From Pomacea canaliculata (Eukaryota > Mollusca > Gastropoda > Architaenioglossa > Ampullariidae), in the NCBI RefSeq assembly GCF_003073045.1, contig NC_037594.1, positions 28,694,737-28,758,736 on the forward strand: 64,000 nucleotides of DNA, written 5' to 3'. The notes beneath the pieces were generated by a model. That model was not told the origin of the DNA. It did no database searches and saw only the letters and a program-made list of their open reading frames with translations. Positions 25,653 through 37,700 of this stretch are shown piece after piece. Each line of letters starts with the position of its first letter. Position 1 is the first letter of the stretch. The position numbers and the translations under genes were made by a program.

Positions 25653-27083
25653 GTACGCCGAATGTGAACTGCACAGCCTATAAAAAGACTTGCAGAATCA
25701 AACGAGACCCGTTGTCGAGAACAAACGTGACTGTGCTATGCAGTGGGTTCTTCGGATGGTGACTTACAAATACACTACGGAAAGTCTTTCACTTCACTTA
25801 TGTCTATGCAGAAGATGTTAGTAGTTTTTCATCAGTTTTTAAATCTCATTGAAGTATGTTAGTAGGAAGGAAACCACGCTCAAATCCGACGAGAGTTGCA
25901 GTTCTCCGCGGTCTTCGGCGTTCAGAAGTTCAACATTTTGGAGACTGTCAAACATTTAAAAAAATGGTTTTTAAATAATAAGCTTGCCCTCAGTTCTTTG
26001 CATTAAATTGACTTCTATCGCCGAGCAAAGTGTGCAGCTTGGAAGTTGCCTTAGATCTATGCTTTAGGAACATTCTTCCCTATCCCCACCCCATCCCGTC
26101 AAAACTGGGAAAAAAATGTCAGTAATAACTTTTTAGGTAAAATTACTTACCCTTTTTTGGGTGAACTTGTTTTAAAACACACGGTAGATCGAAATATGGC
26201 TTTTTTTGGTTGGGGGTGGGGGTTAACTTGCATGGTTTGAGAACCATTGCCCTAAATTTGTCACAACACATACAAAATGCCTGCCGTTTATTTACATGGG
26301 CACTCGTCGCAAGAAGTAAAATCACCTAACAGAACTAAAACGCACGATATAGCACAAGTCACTTGTCACTGCCCTCCAATACCCGTGCTCCTTTGCTAGG
26401 CGAACTACATGCATGAATGACAACACAAATGGCTCCCCGTTCGAGGCAACAGATTTCAAAATCATTTTACGTTATTTCACAAGTGTAACACTCATCTGGG
26501 AAGAATGTATGGCATTTCGTTTTGCTGGTAAGACTTTTCATATGAGCAGTTACCACTATTTTCATTCGGCTTTGGCAAGGTTTAAGGTACGGAAAGCATT
26601 GTCAGGTTGTTGCCTTCAGTGTGCTGACTCGTGGCTACTTGGAAAGGTGTGCCCCGCCCCGCCCCGCCCCTTCGCGTGTTTTATGCAGAGTTACAAGCCG
26701 TCAGACTGCCATGTTGGTGTATCGTTGTCGTTTGACTCATGAAAAGAAGCCAGCGAAAAAACTATGAAAGACAGAAAATGCCCAGCTGAAGAGCCAGTCA
26801 TGAACAAAAGGTGCACACTTCGACAAACCAAAACTGATGATATAATCAGGCTATATTTGTATTAAAACGTGAAGCCTACTAAACGCGTCTTTCTGGATGT
26901 CTTACAATCCTGACACTAAGTCTTTTGGTGAATAGTCCAGGAGAACAAAAATCAAAACTCTTGCATCTCAAAAGTCTCATTTCTCAAGAATTGAGGCAAA
27001 ATATGCAGTCCGTTGCTGCTGATTTTTTTGTTTGGTTTTGTTTAGATTTTTTTGACCTTTTTTATAATTTCTCAATGTGTTTA
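25653..27083. other. Spacer between the H2B pseudogene and THOC3
   Basis: No supported gene. The frame at 26413-26742 (+) has no recognisable protein. A short GC-rich run of CCCCG units lies near 26650. The lower part (26.9-27.08 kb) should carry the 3' untranslated region of minus-strand THOC3. Confidence 0.45.
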
Positions 27084-30000
27084 TCAAGAATCGTTGAATC
27101 CAAACACGTGAACAACTCCAGAATCACGATCTCTGTCTCGGTCACTGCAATCATCACATGCATATGCCAGCAGATGTCGTTTGGGATGCCATGCCACAGT
27201 AAATGTGGGTGTGTCGCATGGAATTTCGTGAATTTTTTCTCCTGAAATTAAAAAAAAAATCCCTGCACATTAATTCCAAATGTCAAATATAAGTATTGAA
27301 TTAACCCGATTACTTTCTGCATTATTCTTCTGATCTTGGTTAGCTTTAATTATATGACTTGGAAATTTTTCAACTTATCTAATGTAGAATTATTCAAAAA
27401 AGAAATCTGTGGAAGATGCTGGGTTAAAAAAGTGCTCCTTGAAGACAAAACTATATACTTCACTATATAAGAACAAGAAAAAAATCTTACAGAAAGTCAA
27501 CAGCAAATCGACAAAAGATGCAGAGGTTATGTCCTTTGAAGAAAATAAAAAAAAACTAGGGTGTTTTTTTTTAGGGGGTGGGAGGCAAGAAGCCTTAAGT
27601 CTGGTCATAGCAGGAGCAGATGTGATATTCCTTAAAGGTCCATCTTGCTCAACTTCATCTTTTCTCTGATACTGCAGCATAAAGACTTAGTTAAAGTTCA
27701 AGACTTTCCATTTCCCATTGCCTCATTGATGAAAATACAGTGAATCTGAAAGAAACTGAAGGGAAAAAGCACAAAGATAGTGAGAAAAGAGAAGTTTCAG
27801 AGCATCAGTGGCTGAGCCCTTACCCGTTTCCACTTCAGCTATGTCAATCACCAGGTCTTCTGATGCTGATGCCAGCATTTTACCATCATAACTGAAGCTG
27901 AGTGTCCTGACTGGCCAATCCAACCTGGAGCAGAAAAGTACATCTGGGTGGAATATGAATAAAATGTATACAGCAAAATGAGCAAATATGATATTAAAAA
28001 AATGTCTGAAAATTCTGCCACGCTGATTCGTATGCAAAATGTTCAGACGGACTATAAACAAAAAGAAACAAAATATATGACACATGGGTGCACGACTGAG
28101 GTTGGTCAAACCATATACAGAGTTGCATTGAATACAAGTCTGGAGTACATGCTTGTGTCTGACTGCTGTTCTCATATTTTTGTTTTAGGAATGTCTATAG
28201 ATGTGTAAGCATTCCAAAAAAAGACAAAAACATTTTCTTACCTAGCAAATGTTCTGACACAAACTAAGTCATACAAATCCCACAAGCTGACCAGGGCATC
28301 AGCACTTCCTGTAGCAAAATAATGACCAGTTGGATCAAACTCAATGCAAATACAGTTTGCAGGGTGTGCGTTCAAAACATGTTGAAGCTTGAGTTCTGGA
28401 TAGCTAGAAACAAAAATGAAAAATCACAAAAATATAAGACAGTGAATGTGATAGACATGTAACCTGACTCTTTATCAGAAAGTGTATGTTGTGCTGTCAA
28501 ATCATATTTTTATGTTTTAAAAAAAAAGTGGTGGGCATGAGCAAAACAGACAAAGAGACCTAAAAAAAAAAAAGCAGATAATAGTAACTGACAATGTGAG
28601 ATCATTGATCACTTTAACACACAATCTAAATAAGACTTGATGTAATAAATTATGAATTTGCCATTTTTTAAAACATCTCTGGTTGCTCAGTTGAGCTTTA
28701 ATTTTAAAATAAGCACCATCAAGAAGTAAAAAAAAAAAACTCAAATAAACACACATCACCAGTCTTTGTGTGTCTACATTAGGTGATATCTCCAATCAAA
28801 ACTTAATATTAAGTCTTCAAATAACACAAATCCAGGCTAATAATAATACTTTTTATATCACACATGGTTCTAGCTAGAAGTCACCGTGCACACACTCAAG
28901 CACAAGCAGGGGAGTTAATCTGGATTTTTGGAAAAGATGAGACGTAAGTTATTTTTTGAAAGTTCCACATGTCTGTGTATGTTGTAAGTGAAGTGGCAGG
29001 GAACTCGAGACTGTGGGCTCAAGCAATGCAAAAGAGTGCTTACCAAAGTTAGAAATCGGAAATTCTGAGAAGTCATCCTGAGATCTCAGAAACCATGAGG
29101 TTTATTCTGATGATATTGGTGATAATTTATTCTGGTTAAAATAAAAATGGAGATAGTGCAGGCACTAAAGATAAAGGGAGCCATTTTGAATTCTATGCAT
29201 GCTATTGGAAGCCAGTTTTGCATCCTGAGCAGCTTAGTGGAGAAAGCATGACAAGGTAGACACAGAACCATGCAGGCAACATGGTTTTGAATTCCCTGAA
29301 GTTTGTTCAGCTCCACATCAGGTAAGACACGGACAACTGAGTCTGGAGAGAATGAGTGACACTGTGAGTTTGTTGGTGGCATAAAGACACAAACACGTCT
29401 TTCGATATGTTCACTAGTGGTTCAGTTGGCTATTGTTGGCCTATGGCACAGACACATAAGAGGGCGGCTGTGACTGTGCGTCTAGTGATGCTGGAGGTGA
29501 TTACATGACACGTGACACAGCGAATTTGTTGGGTGCAGACAAGGCATCAATAAGACTACAATTGCTACCTGTGTTGAGGATGCTTACAAATGATACAACT
29601 TTTTCATATGCTGCTATTTAGATGTAGAAAGGAGTGGAAAGAAAGCTTCTTTTTGGGCATGCTTACCTGAGAATATGGATACTGCCATGTCCAGATGTAA
29701 GGAAGAACAAATCACCATCATTATTCCATGAGATCTCATTTACCTCAAACTTGAATTGCTCTTCTGCTCGTGATCGATGAGTACGAGCATCAATAAAAGT
29801 TACAAGATCTTCTTTGTTACCTACAGCAATAGTGCTGCCATCTGGAGACCAGCAAATGTTGATATTCTCCCCTTTTAAGACAATGGAAAAGAATATTCTA
29901 CAATTGTAAAATGATCTTGGCTAAGTGAGTTTTAGCTAAAAATTTACTTACAGACTGCATGGTCACTAGAGGTTTGAAAATATTTCCAAGACCATAAAAG

Positions 30001-31116
30001 CACATTTTTCTGGAAGTTCATTTTATAACAATTGCTTCTCATTCCATTGAAAGATTTTAGAGTATAACTACCTTTCAGGTTTTAACTGTTTTGTAATTAT
30101 ATTAACAGAATAATGAGATCTTGTGTCTTATGAAACAGTATAAAACTACATCAGATGCAAGCATAATATAAATCTGACATTTTGTTTATGGTGATTTTCT
30201 TTGATGCATAAAAGATTTTACTGAGCATAATGACACAAAGTTGTACCATTAATGGACAGTATAAGTTACTTCGCAAAAAGCATGCTAAGATATGATATAA
30301 AGCAAAAGTTATAATGGTGACTTATTCTTAACCCTCTTTTGATCACACTAAATGATTGAAGCCATTTTAGATAATTCTGATACTTCAAATACACTATATA
30401 CAATAAAGATTACAAAAATCCGATATAGGTATAAAGTGATGAAGCTAGTATTTTAAACGGGATTATATAAGAAATATGGAAGAGTATTAAGCTTAAATAT
30501 ATGAAATTTTGTTCACCTTTTGTGTTGATGACTGCTGCTGCTTTGTTTGTACGAGAATCCCATATCCGTACAGTTTTGTCTCCGCTGGCCGTAGCTAAGT
30601 GGTCTGGATTATTTGGATGCCAACAGAGTTGATCTACACTATCTCCATGTCCACGAAATATGTGTTCTTTGCTCTGGATTCGCCAAAAAACGGGTATCAA
30701 ATGAGAAAACAAAGGGACGCAAATTACTGATTTAGATTTACGATACAACACACTTGCACAGTTGCTGTTCAGTCCCCAACTACACATTTTTCTGCCCCGT
30801 GTTGTGAGAATTTATCGTAAAGTTTATATTTATTTCATTTTACTTATGTAGTTCACACTGTAAACAAACTGGGCGATGTATCCTAGTCACACACACACAG
30901 AGTAGTCTGATAACTGTCAGTAACTAGCAATCTTACCAATCGTTCCCTTTCCACTGTGTATATGGTAACAGTTTTATCAAATGAACCTGATGCTAGTCTT
31001 CTACCATCACAGCTCCATGCAACCGAGTGAACTTTAGCACTGTGGATCTGTATGTCTCGAGTTCTGCCGTTTGTTTGAAAATGTTTCTGCATTTGCTCAA
31101 GATAGGACGTCGCCAT
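27084..31116 (-). CDS. THOC3: THO complex subunit 3 (WD40 protein)
   Basis: Six minus-strand exons close in phase: 31116-30937, 30673-30517, 29871-29667, 28403-28242, 27924-27824 and 27241-27084, giving 320 residues (human about 350, with a longer N-terminus). THOC3 is a WD40 propeller subunit of THO within the nuclear TREX complex, which couples transcription to mRNA export. Clear matches are HSAKVHSVAWSCDGRRLASG, FRGHGDSVDQLCWHP, TASGDKTVRIWD, ENINICWSPDG, EEQFKFEVNEISWNND, FATGSADALVSLWD, RLDWPVRTLSFSYDGKMLAS and TPTFTVAWHPKRHLLAYACD. It ends VHVFGFNDS. Intron 5 (27823-27242) holds no exon that I recognise. No breaks are seen. It starts about 615 bp from the start of FANK1 on the opposite strand, suggesting a shared promoter region. 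Confidence 0.96.
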
Positions 31117-31731
31117 TTTGCATTCGGCGCTTTTGGAACAGCAGATTACGCTCCCTTGACTGGCATCGATGCGGAGCTAGCCACACAAAGTCGCTTCTCA
31201 CTTTCTCTTTTTAAACTCGAATGATATCTAAATCCATATAATTGTCTTTAATGGTTTTTGCAAATTTCTTTAGAAAACTAACATGCAATTATAGCTCAAG
31301 TAATATATGTATATCAAAATTACATAGGTACTTTTCATAGATCCGTTTATTTTGGTTTTAACCCATTCGGATAAATGACCGAAGTTTTTGGTGTCTCTGG
31401 CACCGATCTGAAACAAGTTTTAAATCGGTGGTTTCCGCTCATATCCAAGAGAAGGATTGTACAAGATGACCATGGGGACCGGTAACGATCGTGGGAAGTT
31501 GAGTTGGGTTAGTAGATTTACCTGAAGTTTCCCCTGCCCATTGAAAGTGGCAGGCAGACGTCCAGACTAGCGGTCCACTGTGATTGGCTGGTGCTGTCAA
31601 CCATTACCGACAACGAGATTGTTGTGATATTCGTCTGCCGCACACGGATCAGTTGCTCGCATTCTTCTGCATGACTCCTGACCGCTGAAAGCAGCCTAGC
31701 AAAGGCTCGGACCACAGCGGTATTCAACCCT
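31117..31731. promoter_or_regulatory. Candidate bidirectional promoter between THOC3 and FANK1
   Basis: The two start codons face away from each other across 615 bases (THOC3 ATG at 31116-31114 on minus, FANK1 ATG at 31732 on plus). The interval must hold both 5' leaders and both promoters unless FANK1 has a distant upstream exon. I see no clear TATA box. The call is positional, not motif-based. Confidence 0.5.
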
Positions 31732-34700
31732 ATGGCAAGTGAGTTTTTAATACTTTGTTTCACAAAGAGTAGGTGTATGTGTATATATCGTAGGGAAAAA
31801 ACATGTATTTGTGCTATGTATACGGCAGTATACCGTCAAGACATTTATGGAATTAGCTGTACAGATGGATGTTGCCAGCTTTATGGGTCTTTACAAACGG
31901 ACGGGGACTATGAGAGGTATTCTGGAGATCGTAAAAGTTAGCTGAAGCATCACAAAAACCTCAAGGCTCTTTAATATTGCCTGCTTGTGCTATAGCGATT
32001 CGGATTATCATCATACGTTTTGACCGATTGGTTAAGTCGAGTTTCAGTGATGTGCAGTACGTGTTCAAATTCCACTATTTGTGAACATTTTCTTGCATCT
32101 TACATACTTCTGTGCGAAGTATTTACATCATTGTGTTATTGTGTCATTGCTGGCAGGATTTAAAGTCGTCTTTGTCTTGTAATAATAATAATAAAAATAA
32201 AAAAAGAAGACTCGACACAATACTCTCTCATGCAACTTTTAAAGATACTAATTAAGTGTTTATCCTCTCGAAGAACTTCTGCCAGATCTTGAATATTTTA
32301 TGTTTTCCATTTTTGAGATTCAGATCTAACAAGCTGGGGCCATTTCAGAGAATGGGAAGCTGCACATACCGAACTTGGAAAAAAAAAAGTAGCAGATGCC
32401 ACCAAGATTTCATAGATATTTTTTATACCTAGAATATAGCAAAATTTACCTTGAACAAACAGAAAGAACAGGTCGACTTTTAAGTTTTTAAACGGAATTA
32501 TATTTTCCAACTCACTGGTCAGAGTAGCATTAACTTTCTATACGATTGTAGACATAAATCATCCAATGATCCGATATTGTAATGTACCATAATTTAATTC
32601 GTGTGAACACGCGGACATCACGTACAATGTGTACCAGAGTCGAGAGTTTGGTATCTGATAGTGTTGATTCAACTTCCGTCATATTTTGTGTAATTTTATT
32701 TCATATTGTGAATAATTGAGCTCGTTTTAACATTTACACACTTGCAAGACAACACAAAGACACTTAGAATGGACACGAAGCATCATTGATTCAAGGACAG
32801 TTTATACTAGAAGCCGAGATTTTAGATACTGACAAAGCTTAAAAAATCTTGTCAGATAAATTGTAATGAGCAACTTAAATTCTTAAAAAACATATATCTG
32901 ACAAAAGCCGACAATGACACATTCAATTAAGAAAACGAGCAATGCCCATGGCGGCGCCATTTGAGAAAGTCTTTTGCTACTGCAAAAGTAAGTAGAAGTA
33001 TCTAAATGTATATTGGAGATAATCGTATAAGTGTTCAGCAATTAGGGTAAACGTTGGAAGGAGGGCGGATGTAGGAGTTGAAGGGATTTGGCGTGTCCTT
33101 AGTATTTTCAGCTCCAAAAAAGGGTAGTGCTCGACTTAATTTCGACTTTCCGCAATAATTGGTGTTTTAAGCCGAGCCAGTAAAAGGCCCAATCACGGCA
33201 AAGCAACCAGCCCTATAAGACAGATGCCACTTGCCGAGAAGGAAAGATTGCATGGTAGTCAGAATATTGATGATATTAGAACTAACCGAGAATAAAGATA
33301 AAGATCCCATAGTCTATAATGGTTGTTAAGGGGCAGGGAACGTAGTTGGCTCTCCGTGTTTACGGCTGGCAGGTAGAAGGCGAAGCCCACCTTTCTCCGT
33401 CCACAGTTTTTTCTTCCCTGCAAAATCAGGTATTCATTTTTGCCGGACAGCTACTGGGTGGGCATAGGGGAGTTTTCCCACTCACAGTTTCGAGCAGACC
33501 TCAGATCAGATCTTCTGCTTTGAGTGGAAGAAACTAACCACACTGCAGACCTTCTAAACATCTAAACACATCAGAGTGAAAATAAGTCGATATTGCTGTA
33601 AAAACAAAAGTGTGCTACTATAACATCGGGTGTGTTTTTGACTAAAGTAAAGCAGGTAATGTGTAATTGCTTTATTCCAGTACTTTAATCAAAAAAGATT
33701 GTATTAGTACAGGAGCTAAAAGTCATACGTCCATACACGCTTGTGATAAAGCCATGCAGATAGGACATGACTTTTCTATTTTTCATTCGTCTGGTTGCGC
33801 TGGAGTTACGCTTACTAGACCTGTGAGTCGTCATTGTAGATGTGAATAATGCAAGCAAAGCCTTTTCAGACATATTTCAGAGCACTGACTGAGAAGGTGG
33901 GATCTTGGTGCATCGCGATTGATCAAAACTCATTCAGTTAAGGGTAGCGGTTGTTTGTAAGGCAACAAAATGTGCCATATTTATTTCCTATATCTCGGCG
34001 AGTTCATTTGATATTCAGCTTGTCTTGATTATATTGTCGCCTTTTACCAGGGTAGCTAAATTATTGAGCAATCATGGTTTTGAGTTGTAGGCTACAACCA
34101 CTGTGAAGCGTTAGCAAATCGTTCAAAGGAGTCTTCAGTTTTGCTTTAGGGTACCGGTGAATACTTTGAGAAGCAATGTCCGATTGAACCCATTTTGTCT
34201 TTAGTAATATTGTTAATTTTGTTCCTGTAATAACCTAAATTGGTTACATTTTCATTCCCCTTCGCTCACTTCACTATCCTTTTTCTCGACCAAATTGGCC
34301 CACCAGAATCTGTTAATGGTTATAAATGACGGCTGATCGGACTGCCAGTAGTGTAACTGCCTTGACTGGACTACTTCGATGCCGATCTTTCTTTTGATGT
34401 CTCGTAGTAGCAAGATTTTTTTTTCTTTTTTTGCGCGTGCTCTACTTAATTATCGATCCAGGAGGTTGTGACGGCATGTTCAGAAAATAAGTCATCCATG
34501 AAAAGGGAAAATGGAATAATTGAAAGAAAGCAGCAGACCGGAAGGCAAACTAACCTCACCCACTTTGCAGCATCATGACAGAAAAAAAAAAAGAAAGCCG
34601 TTTCTTTGTTGTTTCTGAAGCAATTGTGCATGAACATTACAAAATGAGGGAAGAAGTTGCGCCAGCAGCGATAAAAGAAATGCTAGATAAGAGAACAACT

Positions 34701-37700
34701 AAACAGACCGCAACTAGATGCTATAAAAGAGTAACTATGCAAAATGAAACTGCAGCCTGTTTTACAAACAGCTCTAGAGACCAGATCGCTCATTTTAGCG
34801 ACTCGGCCCTGAAGAACGTTGAAGACTCACCTAGGAGTCCACACCCATGCCCGACACATTCGCTCCTCATCAGACTCCCATATTCTATCCTCCCTCCCAC
34901 AGTCATATACGGACAATGGAAATCCTTTCTTTGTTCTACTAAGCAGTGGAACTCTCTTCCACATCACATTCGCCACACGGACTCCAAGTCTACATTCAAA
35001 CGCGCTCTGAAAACATATCTTTTCCCAGTGTACTATGAATTACTATTCTTAACTCCCTTGCAGTACTGTCTGTCATGCTAACCATCACGTATAATAACTC
35101 CATCTCACACTTTTTACAGTTTCTACAACCCTTCATACCTTCATCTTAGTCTGCGCAGAGATTGCGATCTGTCTTGGTAGTGATGCTGTGCGTTTTGACT
35201 GATGACGATAATGATGATAATGATGACGATGATGCTGATGCTGATGATGAATAATTTTAACTCAAAACCTGGATAAAAATTTTGAACGTTTTACCTTGTC
35301 TGGGCCGTCATCGAGCTGCTGCTCGATAAGACAGTTTTTATCCATGATCTTTTTCGATCATCTGTGCACGTGGGGATGATAAATTTTGTTCTGCGTATTC
35401 TTAAACACAAACCGTCAGCACGTAAAGGCCACAGATTTCAGTTGCGCGCCTTGATTTTGAGAACTTTCTTTCTTCTTTCTTTCATTTCTTTCCTCATTAC
35501 CTCACTGGGTTTTTTCCTCCTTGTTTTGTAGGCTTGTCTGTACCTTCTCCACCTGTGGTGGGCAAAATAACACACTTCTCAATAGAGCTGTGCTGGGAGG
35601 AAGCCCTAAAGAAGTCCTATGGTGATTTTGGAACGAATACCCCCATCTACGTTGCCATTCAGGAAAGTGACAAGAACAAGGACTGGACCAACGTGTACAT
35701 GTGAGTGCATTTTTTATGAAAATATACCGACATCCATCGCTTCCCGAAACCCTTGATGTTCCGTTTGGGATTCCAATTAGCATTGCTATCTTTACTATTA
35801 ATTAAGTACACAGCTTTCGTCCTTCATGCTGTCTGGTTGATGCAAGGGTGACACTTGTATGAAAGGGAATAAAGAGGGATGAATTCAAATTCTAAGGAAA
35901 AGGAGAGTGACTAAATGCCACTCACATATATCAGCCTGCTTTGTTTCTGCCTGAATATCGACAAATTACATGCTTACCTACGTGGCATCTCTGTCTCTGT
36001 CTTGCCTAATGACTGGACTGTTTCCTCTTGTCTTGGCGGCAAATTTAAATACAGCAAAAAGGAAACGGTCAAATAATTATCAAATGCTCGCCTTTTCAGA
36101 TCGGATCATTGTGATTCGAAATCATGTGTCGTGTTTTTCGATCTTTTTCTACCAGTGATGAAGGGAAAGGGGTGGTCTTGCAGCTGGTGACAACTGTTGT
36201 CCTAGAACGTGTGCATATTTCACGAAGATTTCTAGAGATAAGACTTGCGTTCATTGTCATCCTTGCTAACAGCGCGGTCTTCTGGGAGTCAGAACCCTAT
36301 CGGAAGTTACTCGTTGTGCGGATATTGAACGGGCAATCAATGCAGCCAACGCTCGGCTTTTCACAGCCACTATAGATGCTTTCATGGACCTGTCACCACT
36401 AGCACATTCTGTGCAACTTGTAAGGTAACACTACCAAAACAAACATGTTTCACCACCTCGCTGTCTGTTGTGCCTTCCCCGCTACCCGTGCTCTCTCAAA
36501 TTTTTGTTTTGTGCTTTGTTTTGTGATTTGTATACGAGTGACGCTTGACTAGTCACGAGTCATTCGACAGGCTCGCGCCTTCTGCTTATTATTCTTTCAG
36601 TTGTGTGTGTGAGAGAGACGGGCGGGGTGGCTATAGGTTCATGTTTAGGTGGCTGAATACCTAAAGGCCTGCAGCCACGACGGCTATAAAAATTTTATTG
36701 CGCGGTTCACTCGTAAAACTCTGACATAAAACGGTCAACGGTACCCTTCTAACTGCTCGTTTAAAAAAAAATAAAATAAATATAAAGCTTGAGCGTTGGT
36801 CTGAACAAACTTCTGCGGCGGTCTGTTTACATGTATTAAATCTTTCTTATCTTGACTGGTCTCCTTAGTTTAAATCCGGAAAGAAAGCGTAAACAATGGA
36901 ACCGATGTCAACAAGAATCTTTGGTTTTAACGCGGCTTTGTTGGCAGACAATACAAGATCTTTTGACGGCAAACAATAGTTGGTTATTTGATAGTGGACG
37001 ATTTACGATCACTAGATCGTGGACAGCCTACGATCGTTTTATGGCAGACCGTTTGACGACAGGTCTGAACTCCAAGCACTAACGCCGTTGAAGGGTCTCG
37101 TGGGCCCTGTAAAATTGTTTACACGGTAACGACAGTAGTGTCTGTGCCTATAGCTTCTATTGTACCTGGACACACATGAATACTGTTTTGTGCTTCTGGT
37201 AACACAATGCCGTAGGTGAAGAGCAATAAAAGTCCGCCACTTTAAGTGGCAGTTATATGGCACTCGGAGATTAAACGCCCAGTCGCCGGATGCCAGGTTT
37301 CGGCGCGGAAGTATACACCGCTGAACGAAATGAATGGATCTGTAGTGTAGAACGCAGAGAAACTAAAAGTATTTTTTTTAATTAACAAAACAACTAGCAC
37401 ACTCTAACAAGCACCGTACGGATGGTACGCGTGGAGATCAATGTCCATCTACCAAATGTAACAGCTGAGCCCAGTAAAAGGGTGTGGTGGTTTCCAACTT
37501 TCAGGAAACAAATATGATACCTCTATGATAACTGCGTGTAAGTGTTACAGCAATGAGAATATGAGTAGTGAGAAACGCATCATCATCATCATCCCTTGAC
37601 TGCTATAGTAGCTAACCCACTGGCACCGTACGGTCTCTTCTCACAGTATTTCAAGCCAGATGGTGGCACTTCCAAGTCTTGCGTGGGTTTCATAAAAGTT

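Noticed and set aside
25653-25760. Histone 3' stem-loop after the H2B pseudogene
   Set aside because: I looked for the conserved 16-base hairpin and found none.
27409-27669. 86-residue plus-strand frame in THOC3 intron 5
   Set aside because: Lysine-rich, low-complexity, antisense to a clear intron; no recognisable protein.
34575-34790. N-terminal part of the 168-residue plus frame at 34575-35081
   Set aside because: Only the second half matches a LINE tail; the first half starts in a poly-Lys run and matches nothing, so I annotate only the LINE part.
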